From NCBI GenBank assembly GCA_010094045.1, contig ML986645.1, positions 6,446 through 70,445 on the forward strand: DNA of 64,000 nucleotides. Reading direction: 5' to 3'. The stretch is from Lojkania enalia (taxonomy: Eukaryota > Ascomycota > Dothideomycetes > Pleosporales). Shown piece after piece: positions 47,250 through 56,699 of the stretch; position 1 is the stretch's first letter, and every line of letters starts with the position of its first letter. Position numbers and translations under genes: made by a program. Below the pieces are notes generated by a model that worked only from the letters and a program-made list of their open reading frames with translations, searched no databases and was not told the DNA's origin.

Positions 47250-48026
47250 ATGCCAAAACATACGCACCAGCAAGAAGGGCTATCCCACATCGCAATGTCA
47301 GAAAGCCAGAAGGAACTGTTCGACAAAAGAGTGGACAAGGTGGATGTGGTACAACCTATCGATGTTGCGCTCAGCTTGTTGTCCTCGCAGAATACCGCTC
47401 TCACGTACCTTAATTCGTATTACAACAGTCATGAACCGGCCCGAGAAGCGTTATTGAGATCTATACAAACTATCTATCAAACAGCACGTGCAGAAGCCAA
47501 GGTTATCATTACCGGTGTCGGGAAGTCGGGGATTATATCTAGAAATATCGCAGCAACGTTCAATAGCCTAGGCATACCAAGCTGTTACATCCATCCAACA
47601 GAAGCCTTTCATGGAGACCTCGGAGCAATGCGATCAAGAGACACCCTCATGATGATAACATCGTCGGGGCGTACGCCGGAACTACTTAGCCTCCTACCCC
47701 ACTTACCTCGGGAGAGCCCCCTCATCGTTCTCGCTGCGTGCCCTCCAAGCTCATGTTGTGAGATCCTCCAAGTCCGACCGGATTCCATATTCCTCCCAGC
47801 GCCGGTGCATGAACCGGAAGCTGTATCCCTTGGAATTCCTGTACCGACAACGACGGCAATGAATGCCCATGCCGTCGGCAATAGTTTGGCATTGGCAGTT
47901 AGTGCTCGCCTTCAACTGTCATGTGGACGCGATACGGTGGAAGTATTTTATAAAAACCACCCCGGCGGTGCTATTGGCGAAGCAAAACGAAACCTACCTT
48001 CAGACCAATTTCGGGCCCGCTTGTGA
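47250..48026 (+). CDS. Arabinose-5-phosphate isomerase-like SIS protein (KdsD/KpsF/GutQ)
   Basis: Intronless, 258 residues from the first ATG (a second ATG lies at 47295). It is a single SIS domain closely resembling bacterial KdsD: TGVGKSGIISRNIAATFNSL with Lys92, HPTEAFHGDLG with Glu118 and His121, SSGRTPE, EPEAVSLGIPVPTTTAMNAH, and NHPGGAIG with His237. The Lys-to-His spacing (29) equals that of the E. coli enzyme. KdsD interconverts ribulose-5-phosphate and arabinose-5-phosphate, the first step toward KDO. The paired CBS domains of E. coli KdsD are missing, as in some SIS-only bacterial forms. It is tail-to-tail with the KdsB-like gene, 118 bp apart. The pairing with KdsB strongly supports an A5P-isomerase role. 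Confidence 0.85.
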   Translation: MPKHTHQQEGLSHIAMSESQKELFDKRVDKVDVVQPIDVALSLLSSQNTALTYLNSYYNSHEPAREALLRSIQTIYQTARAEAKVIITGVGKSGIISRNIAATFNSLGIPSCYIHPTEAFHGDLGAMRSRDTLMMITSSGRTPELLSLLPHLPRESPLIVLAACPPSSCCEILQVRPDSIFLPAPVHEPEAVSLGIPVPTTTAMNAHAVGNSLALAVSARLQLSCGRDTVEVFYKNHPGGAIGEAKRNLPSDQFRARL

Positions 48027-48144
48027 GTTGGTTTGGAGGAATATGCTATAGGGGTCACCACATGTGCTCCAATCATATTCCTTATTATTGGATAAATGGG
48101 TGGCTTAGAACTTATTCTTTGATAGATGAACAGAATACCAAAGA

Positions 48145-48897
48145 TCAATTATCCTCCATAGCAAGCCGGACTCTCTCCAGGTCTTCGGGCGTATCAACAC
48201 TTATACTTTGGTCATGGAGAGTGACTGCGACATGTATCCTCCCCCCATACCACAGCACACGCAATTGTTCGAGGGCTTCAATACGTTCCAAAAGTGTGGG
48301 TTTCCATGAACTATATCGTCTCAAGAACCCGGCGCTGTAAGCGTACAAGCCAATATGTCGTAGAAATTGCTTCTCCAAGCCATCTACTTCCTTCGATCCA
48401 CCATCCCGATCCCAGGGAATAGGGGCCCGAGAAAAGTACAATGCAAACCCCTTTGCATCAAGGACGGTCTTGACAATATTCGGATTGAGCATCTCTTCGC
48501 TGCTTGAAATTGGCGTGGCTAGCGTGACCATATCTCCCGCCGAAAGAACATGATCCTCTGCAACCTGACGAATATGTTCAGGATTGATCAACGGTTCGTC
48601 GCCTTGAACGTTTACAATGATCAGGTCATCTGGGAATTGGCGATTTTCAACAACTTCCATCAACCGCTCGGTACCGCTCAAGTGATGACTCCCTGTCAAG
48701 CATGGCTCCGCTCCGTGTCGTTTCGCCTCCGAAGCAATATCATCGTGGTCAGTTGCGACGATTACGGTTGTTGCCCCGGAAAGCTTTGCTCGTGAGATGA
48801 CATGAGCTATCATGGTCTTGCCATTGATATCTTTTAGTGGCTTTCCAGGTAGGCGAGTTGATGCGTACCGAGCCGGAATTACTACGATGAATTTCAT
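48145..48897 (-). CDS. CMP-KDO synthetase (KdsB-like cytidylyltransferase)
   Basis: Intronless, 250 residues, the same length as E. coli KdsB. It transfers CMP from CTP to 3-deoxy-manno-octulosonate. Motifs: [16 protein letters not shown] (nucleotide-binding loop, 6-21), [16 protein letters not shown] (metal-binding Asp100), [25 protein letters not shown] and [15 protein letters not shown], ending in [11 protein letters not shown]. These match bacterial KdsB closely along the whole length. Fungi make no LPS, so the gene probably came by transfer from a bacterium, or less likely from a plant or alga. Intact catalytic residues suggest it works. It lies between the KdsD-like gene (convergent) and the DAHP synthase (same strand, 0.8 kb upstream). 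Confidence 0.92.
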   Translation of the reverse strand: MKFIVVIPARYASTRLPGKPLKDINGKTMIAHVISRAKLSGATTVIVATDHDDIASEAKRHGAEPCLTGSHHLSGTERLMEVVENRQFPDDLIIVNVQGDEPLINPEHIRQVAEDHVLSAGDMVTLATPISSSEEMLNPNIVKTVLDAKGFALYFSRAPIPWDRDGGSKEVDGLEKQFLRHIGLYAYSAGFLRRYSSWKPTLLERIEALEQLRVLWYGGRIHVAVTLHDQSISVDTPEDLERVRLAMEDN

Positions 48898-49701
48898 TTT
48901 GGTTGTGGCAGATAGTGGCCTAGCTTGCTCTAAGCTGGGATTGGAGTGGTTCTTATCTATTTCTGTTTTAGGACTAAAAGTTTCGTCATGTAATAGACTG
49001 CTACGTCAAAAATGGTGTGAAAACTCATGGATATGGAATGAGGTGCATTGAGTGGTCTAGAGAATTATGAAAAAGCCATATATTATTAGAGACGCCAAGG
49101 TCCGACCATTAATCGGCTGAGATCTGTTGCTTAGTGCTTTGTTCAGCTGAGGCCAGCCTCCACAGCTCCCTAGTTTTGATTGCCGAAAGGGTCTGAAATT
49201 GGACCGAGCTATCCGATGGCGTGCAACTTGGTAGGTCAGATTGTACACCGCTACCAGCATCAAGAAATGCTATCAGGACCCGATCCAGCTCATAGCCGAA
49301 AGCTTCTAACCTACAAAATCTACGACGATAGGAAAAGCGCCTTCGGGGAAAGGTTCATACATCTATGAACACAGTTGTAAGCGATGCACGTCGACTAGGT
49401 TGTACGTTGGTGGCACCCGTAAGCGCCGGCATCTCGGTTCCCCCTGCTATTTAGCCTCTTGGCTACCCCCCCAAATTTCAAATGCAGCCTCGCAAGCAAT
49501 AGCCATGGCTCCGCTAAGGAAATCCGCTAGAGTTTGTATTAAGTGATTACGTTAGCCCTCCTAGTTGAGAAATCCTCCAATCATGAAACACCGCGTTATC
49601 AAGGTATATTTCGTATCTTTTTAAAACGGATGAAAACAATGACTACCAAACTTAACAGCTATGTAGATAAGGATATGATTTTCAATTTAGTACTCAAGAT
49701 C
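48898..49701. other. Spacer between the KdsB-like and DAHP synthase genes
   Basis: About 0.8 kb holding the KdsB promoter and the DAHP synthase 3' UTR. No gene is seen. Confidence 0.4.
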
Positions 49702-51090
49702 TCAAAGCTTACTTCGAAAGTATGGTTCATCCGACTTCCGAAACAATTTAGCTACGGCATGAACGATCTCCATGGATTGGCTCTCGTTCAGCCTAGGGTC
49801 GCATTTGGTCTTGTACGCAGGACCAAGATCTGCGTCAACCCATCCTTCAATCCCACCAGTGCATTCCACCACGTCATCGGGTGTCATCTCTAGATGAATT
49901 CCTCCAAGCCATGAGCCATGTTGACGGTGTATCTCCAATGAAGTTCGTATCTCATTGAATATCCGCAACATGTCTCGGGTTCTAATGCCGGACTCAGATG
50001 TCCTTGTGTTACCGTGCATAGGATCGCACTGCCAGACCACGCAGTGTCCGCTCCTTTGAACACTGTCAATAAGGTTTCCTAGGATATCATATACTCGGTC
50101 ACTCCCAAGGCGTGTTATCAATGTGACTTTGCCAGTCTCTTTCTGTGGATCTAAGATATCCAAAAGTCTGATCAATTCGTTACTCTTTACCGAAGGTCCC
50201 AGTTTGACACCGATTGGATTTTCAAGTGCTCTGAAATATTCAACATGAGCGCCATCGAGTTGGCGTGTCTTGTCCCCAATCCATACGAAGTGTGCTGAGC
50301 TATTGTACCACCGGCCAGGCTTTGACGAGCTTGCGACCTTTTCTCCCCGTCTTGAATGCATCGTACCGTTGACTTCAGGCCCCCATGGTCGAGTCATTGC
50401 TTGTTCATATTGAAGATAAAGAGCTTCATGGCTCGTAAAGATCGGAGGAGTGGAAGAAATGCCCGGCGGCGATTGTACAAATTGGCACCATAGTGAGGAT
50501 GGGCTAAGGCCATCTTCATCTTGAACACGATCTTGTCCAAACCCGGTGCCCTGAATAGATGGTGGAGGCTGGGCGCTAAGAGCGGCTCGAATTCGGTTGA
50601 GTGTAGCACTAGAATAAAAGTAGGCCTCGGTCAGTCTAAGCGGATTTGGCTCCCTCTTTAAAGGATTAGAGTCGTTGATATTGTCGCCGTAGAACTTTGG
50701 AACCTCCACGCCGTTGAGTATTTCTGTCAAGCTATTTCTTGGTTTGCCGTATTGTCCAGCAATGCGTCCAATCAGCAGCGAGGGGATGTTGGTTTGTTGA
50801 GTAAATTGCTGCCCCATCTGCGACAGCATCTTGATCCTTCCTAAGACCGTCTCTTCATTGCAATACTCGAAAAGCTCTGCACAATCACCACCTTGCCAAA
50901 TAATGGCTTTGCCAAGCGCCACCTCCCTCAAAGCGGATTTGAGTATAGACACCTCCGCTTCCGTTACTAGAGCGGGTAGCCGTGATATTTTATCGAGGAC
51001 CTCATGGGCAAGCGCTTGGTCCTCGTAGGTGATGGGATATGGATTGGGTTTAGATTGCCAAGAAGACGGGGACCACATTTCTTGTGCCAT
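49702..51090 (-). CDS. Class II DAHP synthase paralogue
   Basis: Intronless, 462 residues. Class II (plant/Neurospora-type) 3-deoxy-arabino-heptulosonate-7-phosphate synthase joins PEP and erythrose-4-phosphate at the head of the shikimate pathway. The fungal-style start WSPSSWQSKP is followed by WQGGDCAELF (metal-ligand Cys70), GRIAGQYGKPRN (109-119), FYGDNIND, HEALYLQYEQAMTR, FVWIGDKTRQLDGAHVEY, NPIGVKLGP, ITRLGSDRV, WQCDPMHGNT, GGIHLEMT and KCDPRLNESQS. The catalytic set looks complete. The usual AKPRS phosphate-binding motif is GKPRN here, a change that could affect the sugar-phosphate partner. Its place beside KdsD- and KdsB-like genes suggests a pathway-specific copy, possibly joining PEP to arabinose-5-phosphate in place of KdsA. 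An ordinary extra shikimate enzyme is the alternative. Confidence 0.9.
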   Translation of the reverse strand: MAQEMWSPSSWQSKPNPYPITYEDQALAHEVLDKISRLPALVTEAEVSILKSALREVALGKAIIWQGGDCAELFEYCNEETVLGRIKMLSQMGQQFTQQTNIPSLLIGRIAGQYGKPRNSLTEILNGVEVPKFYGDNINDSNPLKREPNPLRLTEAYFYSSATLNRIRAALSAQPPPSIQGTGFGQDRVQDEDGLSPSSLWCQFVQSPPGISSTPPIFTSHEALYLQYEQAMTRPWGPEVNGTMHSRRGEKVASSSKPGRWYNSSAHFVWIGDKTRQLDGAHVEYFRALENPIGVKLGPSVKSNELIRLLDILDPQKETGKVTLITRLGSDRVYDILGNLIDSVQRSGHCVVWQCDPMHGNTRTSESGIRTRDMLRIFNEIRTSLEIHRQHGSWLGGIHLEMTPDDVVECTGGIEGWVDADLGPAYKTKCDPRLNESQSMEIVHAVAKLFRKSDEPYFRSKL

Positions 51091-51921
51091 TTTGTGTATG
51101 CTTTTAAAAGGATCTCATCGAGGCATATTCTTAACTTATCCTTCCCTTTATATTATCAAAATGTCCCAGATATCATAAGTATCAGGTGGATGCGGGAAGT
51201 CTCTCGGCTAGCCTTTCCGCTTTGGTTGGTCTAGCAATGTCAGGCGAATTTGAGGGGGAATAGCCCCTGCTCACACCCTACTCTAAGCTCACCTTGGCAT
51301 GCGAAGGGGTCCCTTCTTGGCGCATATGCAGAGCCACTGAAATCGAAATACATACAAGTGTTTGTATAGTACGTAGAGACGGAAAGCTACCTAATTAGTA
51401 ATAGCTCAGGAAATCATTCTAGAGACAAATGCGAACCGTAGATTTGATTACACACTCGCAGCCTGCTGGCTAAGTCTAGCCACCTAGTGCACGTGCCACG
51501 TTGGACCTCCGCTTAGAACTCGGGCCCGACGGCATAGCATGTAGGCATGTGCTTCCCTTCTTAGGTGCCGCTGGGGCCGTTGGTGGCTTTCCTCTCCTGC
51601 ATGATCATTTAATTAGTGGGATGCCTCAAGGGCGATCATGAGCCTGCCAATTATTACGAAAGAGTGAAACTTATCATGGTGGGTATTTTTACGCCATAAG
51701 CACTAAGTTCTGAGGTTGGAAGCATGGCAGTGTCGTTGAATTTATTTCGATTTTGAATTCTCACCGCTTCTTTCTGCACCAGAGATACGGAAATGGAAAC
51801 CATCTGAGTTTTATTGCGCCACATCACTTACCTTGGAAAATCACCCAAAGCTGGCCACGGCCACCCTACATTGGTCTGTTACATCCGAGCGCATTTTGCA
51901 CGTTTGAAGGGAAAAAAAAAT
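51091..51921. promoter_or_regulatory. Divergent promoter region, DAHP synthase and ABC transporter
   Basis: An 831-bp region between two divergent cluster genes, with no coding frame. A CACGTG lies at about 51490 (GCACGTGCCACG). Two TGATCA/GATCAT-type elements occur near 51602 and 51634. No binding site for a cluster-specific Zn2Cys6 factor could be picked out with confidence. Confidence 0.45.
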
Positions 51922-54900
51922 ATGGACATCCCCGAGTCGCGTCCGGAGCAATCGAAGGAAGGATTTGCAGGAGGTTTGAGTATCTTGACTTTCCACTGGA
52001 TAGCACCATTGATGCGGAAAGCTTACAAGACGTCATTGACAGCAGATGATATTTGGATGGTGAACTCCAATCGAGAGATTTCCCGTCTCTTGCAGAAATT
52101 TGATTCTTTTTTTCTCGTCGCCATAAACTCCAGACGGAAGCAAGTCATACTCTGGGTCCTATACCGCACCTTTAGAAAGGAGCTAGTGTTGGGAGGAGTC
52201 CTACAACTATTTTCGACAACGTCGCAAATAGTCGCTCCCTACATTTTACGATATATCATAGAATGCTCAACGGAGGCAAATATTGCAGGCAAGAAAAGAC
52301 TCCGCTCCATAAATATCGGCCGAGGTGTTGGACTCGTCTGCCTGCTTGTCGCCGTACAATCGATCCAATGCCTTGTGACAAGCCACATGTTATATATCAG
52401 CACAATGATAGGGGCTGAAAGCAGAGCAATTCTGACTTCGAAAATATTCGACAAAGCTCTCTCCAGTTCCTCAGCAACTGTTAGCGGGCCAGAGCAACAA
52501 ATCAAAACGCAGACCATCCAGAACGACAACTCAGTTTCACAATCCAAAACCAATCAAAACCAAGTGTCCGATCGGTCAACCAGTGAAGCAATTAACTTAA
52601 CGACAATGGACACTAAGCGGATAGAACAGGCAATTGGCGTGATCCATTTGTTGTGGGCCTTGCCTATGGCCATATTTGTGGGTCTAGGACTTCTCTTCAT
52701 CAACATCGGAAGCTCCACATTCTCTGGGTTTGCATGTATTGTTGTCCTTGTCCCTCTCCTGACGTACGCAATGAAATCTCTTGTTACTTTCCGGGCATTC
52801 ATAAATAAACAGTCCAATGAACGAGTGTCTCGTCTTCAAGAAGTATTGCGTTGCGTTTGGTTTATCAAAATTTCTGCACTGGAGGAGAACTTCATCGACA
52901 AGATCAATGACTTAAGAGAGAAAGAAAGGAGATATCTCGGGTTTTCGGCTATATTAAAGAATGCATGTCTTGCAGCATCAGCATCTCTCCCTGTTTTTGC
53001 AAGCGTAGCATCTTTTGCAACATTTGCCAAAACCGGGCACAACTTGAAGGCTGGCCCGATATTTTCTTCTTTTGCGCTTTGGAACGCGCTACGTTTCCCC
53101 CTCGCCATTATACCTATGGTCCTTGGAATGGCAGCCGAGGCCCTCTCAGCGATCAAACGCGTCGAAACCTTTTTATTGTCCGAGGATTATTCGGACTTCG
53201 TTGAATTTTCAGAGAGCGAGTCTTTCGCATTCAAAGTTGAGAACGCGGATTTCTCATGGACTAGCAATGACACGCACAAGCTATTTTCACCTCATACAAT
53301 GACGCCTGGTCCTCTTTCTCCACAGTCAATAAGTACATCTTCCGAAGGCAGTATGGTAGAGCTCCTACAAATTAGAACCGGATTACCGAAACCAAGCGAA
53401 CAGGATCCCTCCACTCACAAATTTTGTCTTCGAAATATCAATTTTTTTGGTCATAAGGGGGAACTCATTGGTATCTTTGGACGAAGCGGTTCGGGGAAAA
53501 GTTCCCTAATTTCAGCACTAGCTGGGGAGATGGTGAAATTCAATGGAAGGGTTATTTTTGACGGGCCTAAGGCCGTATGTTATCAGAAACCCTGGCTTCA
53601 GTCTGCTAGTATTCGGGAAAATGTCCTTTTTGGACGTTCCATGGATGTAGACTGGTACTATCAAGTCATCGATGCTTGCGGATTGAGATTTGACATCGAG
53701 CTTCTCCCCGAAGGTGACAATACCCACGTCGGCGAAGGAGGCTTGAAGGTAAGCGGTGGTCAAAAGCAACGTATTTGCCTAGCAAGGGCTATATATACGA
53801 AAGCGGAAAATATCCTCTTGGACGACCCTCTTTCCGCATTAGATGTCGCTACCAGTCAGCACGTATTAGAAAACGCAATATGTGGGCTTCTTCGGAAATC
53901 CTGTTGTGTACTCGCAACCCATGATATACGAGCTCTTCGAAAATGTCACAAAGTCGTATGGATAGAAGACAGTCTCATCAAGGCTATTGGCACTCCTAAC
54001 GATTTGCTCAACGGGCTCGAAGATTACATAGAGCCGCCAGAAATAGAAACAACGTCTAGAGAGTTTGGTGCTAATTCTACCACTCACCTTCAATTAAAAC
54101 CCGCTGAGGTCGAAGATCGGCAGTCAGAGAGCGGCGAGAAATTATCAGCATTCGGGCATACAACGTCCACGCCGAAGAACGCCCGTGCTCAAACATATTT
54201 GCAGTATATTTGGGCTTTAGGGTCGCCACTAACGATGCTGTCTGCGGCGGTCTTGCTGATTGTTGCACAGGGCTCCACAGTTATCACCGGACTCTGGTTA
54301 TCTTACTGGATCTCCGACCGTTTTCATCTCACAATGAACCAATACATTGGCATCTATCTCGGATTAGGCTTTGCTCAAGCACTTTTAGCGTTCATCGTCG
54401 GGGCGATGATAACATACCTCGCAACCAGAACCAGCATAAAAGTCACCGCTAAATCTCTCCGGGCCGTCATATCTTCGCCAATGGATTTTTTCGTTAAAAC
54501 ATCCGTCGGGGAAATAACCAGCCGTCTAATTGATGACACCGACCATCTCGATAACGGCTTACCCGAAGCCTTTCGGCTCTTCATGACTACAATTACGGGC
54601 TTAGGCTCGATCTTTGTTCTCTTAATCGCCGTTGTTCACTACTTTGCGATTGCGGCTGTTATAATTTGCCTCTCTCTGCTCGCCCTGAGTATGTACTACA
54701 AAGCTTCAACAAGAAGCTTAAAGCATCACGAGGCCATCCGCCGCTCGCAAATGCTTGTAGTACTCAGCCAGGCACTAGCAGGACGATCTACCATTCGGGC
54801 ATACGGACAAGTGCAGCAATTCATGGCTCGATTTCGTGAATCGGTGGACCAGGTTAGCGCCCCTGCATTTCTGGCTCTTGCAACGCAAAGGTGGCTTTGC

Positions 54901-55965
54901 CTTCGTTTGGATCTTATTAGCACCCTCCTATTGCTTGCGGTTGGTCTTATCGTCGCAACAGGAGCTTTTGATCTATCTCCTCACATTTCAGGGCTGCTTC
55001 TCGCCTATATACTTCCAATCACACAAGTGCTACAAATCCTTGTACGACAGCTAGCAGAAGTAGAAGCAGACATGCTTTCTTTCGAGAGAAATTTGGACTA
55101 CACGAAGTTGCCGCCTGAGGATAACAAACCATGGCATTCCCAAAATCCGGCCTGGCCACAGTCCGGCTTTTTAGTTTTCCAGGATGTTTCGATGCGATAT
55201 CACGATGATGAACCGGCGGTACTGCAGAATATTTCCTTCGACGTTCACCATGGTGAAAAGATTGGCATAGTTGGAAGAACTGGGGCAGGAAAATCCTCGT
55301 TAATTAAGCTAATATGCGGAATTGTGAGGCCAAGCGCCGGCACCATCACAATCGATGGAGTTGATATTGCAACTATCAAGCTTAAAACACTGAGATCCAA
55401 TCTGACCGTTATCCCTCAGGATCCCACTCTTTTTACCGGTACGGTTCGATCCAATTTAGACCCATTCGGTCAGCACCAGGACACAGACCTTCTCCTCGCT
55501 CTTGAACGGGTGGGGCTACATGGCTATCAGAAGCTTAATCTCCTGTCTACTATGGCAACCAAGGAAATTTCTCATGATTACAACACCCAATTCCTTACCC
55601 TAGATACCATGATTGAGCCAAACGCAGTCAATCTGTCAGTCGGGCAGCAACAACTCCTTGCCCTTGCCCGGGCGCTTCTGCGTGATAGTAAAATTGTGCT
55701 CTGCGACGAAGCAACGTCATCCATTGATGACGCAACGGACAATATGATTCATCAGACATTGTCGACAAGCTTGAAGGATAAGACGGTGTTATTCATAGCA
55801 CATAGGCTGAAGAGTGTGCTGCACTATGATCGGATCTGTGTCACCGATAAAGGTAGGGTGGTGGAGATGGATACTCCCCAAAACCTGTGGAACAAAAATG
55901 GTCTTTTTAGAAAAATGTGCGAGACGGCACGAATTGAGTTACAAGATATTCAGAGCTCTCACTAG
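51922..55965 (+). CDS. ABCC-type (MRP) full ABC transporter
   Basis: Intronless, 1347 residues from the first ATG (the frame is open upstream only with TTG). Two half-transporters. TMD1 spans about 60-400. NBD1 has Walker A GRSGSGKS at 520-527, signature SGGQKQR from Ser611 and LLDDPLSALD, where Asp replaces the catalytic Glu, usual for ABCC NBD1. TMD2 spans about 760-1050. NBD2 has GRTGAGKS at 1118-1125, signature LSVGQQQ (Ser1239) and CDEATSSID with Glu1263. It lacks the extra N-terminal TMD0. The family exports organic anions, conjugates and secondary metabolites across the plasma or vacuolar membrane. Divergent from the DAHP synthase, it is the likely exporter for the product of the cluster. 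All catalytic motifs are intact. Confidence 0.93.
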   Translation: MDIPESRPEQSKEGFAGGLSILTFHWIAPLMRKAYKTSLTADDIWMVNSNREISRLLQKFDSFFLVAINSRRKQVILWVLYRTFRKELVLGGVLQLFSTTSQIVAPYILRYIIECSTEANIAGKKRLRSINIGRGVGLVCLLVAVQSIQCLVTSHMLYISTMIGAESRAILTSKIFDKALSSSSATVSGPEQQIKTQTIQNDNSVSQSKTNQNQVSDRSTSEAINLTTMDTKRIEQAIGVIHLLWALPMAIFVGLGLLFINIGSSTFSGFACIVVLVPLLTYAMKSLVTFRAFINKQSNERVSRLQEVLRCVWFIKISALEENFIDKINDLREKERRYLGFSAILKNACLAASASLPVFASVASFATFAKTGHNLKAGPIFSSFALWNALRFPLAIIPMVLGMAAEALSAIKRVETFLLSEDYSDFVEFSESESFAFKVENADFSWTSNDTHKLFSPHTMTPGPLSPQSISTSSEGSMVELLQIRTGLPKPSEQDPSTHKFCLRNINFFGHKGELIGIFGRSGSGKSSLISALAGEMVKFNGRVIFDGPKAVCYQKPWLQSASIRENVLFGRSMDVDWYYQVIDACGLRFDIELLPEGDNTHVGEGGLKVSGGQKQRICLARAIYTKAENILLDDPLSALDVATSQHVLENAICGLLRKSCCVLATHDIRALRKCHKVVWIEDSLIKAIGTPNDLLNGLEDYIEPPEIETTSREFGANSTTHLQLKPAEVEDRQSESGEKLSAFGHTTSTPKNARAQTYLQYIWALGSPLTMLSAAVLLIVAQGSTVITGLWLSYWISDRFHLTMNQYIGIYLGLGFAQALLAFIVGAMITYLATRTSIKVTAKSLRAVISSPMDFFVKTSVGEITSRLIDDTDHLDNGLPEAFRLFMTTITGLGSIFVLLIAVVHYFAIAAVIICLSLLALSMYYKASTRSLKHHEAIRRSQMLVVLSQALAGRSTIRAYGQVQQFMARFRESVDQVSAPAFLALATQRWLCLRLDLISTLLLLAVGLIVATGAFDLSPHISGLLLAYILPITQVLQILVRQLAEVEADMLSFERNLDYTKLPPEDNKPWHSQNPAWPQSGFLVFQDVSMRYHDDEPAVLQNISFDVHHGEKIGIVGRTGAGKSSLIKLICGIVRPSAGTITIDGVDIATIKLKTLRSNLTVIPQDPTLFTGTVRSNLDPFGQHQDTDLLLALERVGLHGYQKLNLLSTMATKEISHDYNTQFLTLDTMIEPNAVNLSVGQQQLLALARALLRDSKIVLCDEATSSIDDATDNMIHQTLSTSLKDKTVLFIAHRLKSVLHYDRICVTDKGRVVEMDTPQNLWNKNGLFRKMCETARIELQDIQSSH

Positions 55966-56309
55966 AAGTCATCGATCGAAATTATTTGAAATTGAGGAAT
56001 GCCGTCTTATTTCAACTCTCCATACGTGTCTACTCGTCTATAAATCTGCACCCCATCGATTCAAACATCTCTAGCCGCCCAGCCCATAATTATTTTTCTC
56101 TTCTCCATAGTCCAGAAATGTATTCCAGAGCTGTAATCAAACACTACGTATCACCTCATGTCAACCTCAGGCAGCCCTCTGTCAAGACACTACTTCCAAC
56201 GCCCGCCTCGATATCTTACGAAGTTCCCACCACAATTTGCTATCCCCTCAAGACAGTATCGTTAACGTATAAGTATTCTTTTTCACAAGCCTCGAAAGTC
56301 TTCCCACCA
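55966..56309. other. Spacer after the ABC transporter
   Basis: In frame with the small protein downstream and open back to 55986, including an ATG at 56118. I place the start of that gene at 56310, so this is taken as its 5' region. Confidence 0.4.
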
Positions 56310-56594
56310 ATGCAAGGCTTGTTTAAGGCCAGAATATTGACGAAAGCACTCGCTTGCATCAGCCTCGCCGTTCTAAGTTTGCACACGCTACAAAGAGGCT
56401 CTGAAGATGCTAATAAGAAGGCACTTCCGAAGCCGGGAGACCTGAAATCCTTTCAGTCGACAGTGACACGCACGCCAGCATGCCACATGAGATGCAAGGA
56501 AATGTGCTACCATCCGAGATGCCATCCCAAAGGCCCAGAAGAATTCCCGACTTCAGAGGATAGGCTAGGGCTATCAGAGAGGCTTTCCGCGTGA
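56310..56594 (+). CDS. Small membrane protein with a Cys/His-rich tail
   Basis: 94 residues from ATG at 56310, chosen for its good context (CCACCAATGC). An in-frame ATG at 56118 would add 64 residues without clear character. A basic start (MQGLFKARILTK) precedes one hydrophobic segment (ALACISLAVLSLHTL), then a polar stretch and a tight motif, CHMRCKEMCYHPRCHPKG, with four Cys and three His that could bind a metal. It is the first gene after the ABC transporter on the same strand and converges with the kinase-like gene. The family is not recognised. It could be a signal-anchored protein or a secreted peptide. Confidence 0.5.
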   Translation: MQGLFKARILTKALACISLAVLSLHTLQRGSEDANKKALPKPGDLKSFQSTVTRTPACHMRCKEMCYHPRCHPKGPEEFPTSEDRLGLSERLSA

Positions 56595-56699
56595 GTCTTC
56601 TGGATCTCACGGTCTTTCGATGCGGTGATTCTTATTCGTGAAATCCAGGCCAATCTAAGATACACCACTCAAATCATAGATGCTACTTCACGATATCCT

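Noticed and set aside
47250..55965. Bacterial contamination as the source of the KdsB and KdsD genes
   Set aside because: The flanking genes on both sides are fungal with spliceosomal introns, and the ABCC transporter and DAHP synthase in the same block are fungal in type.
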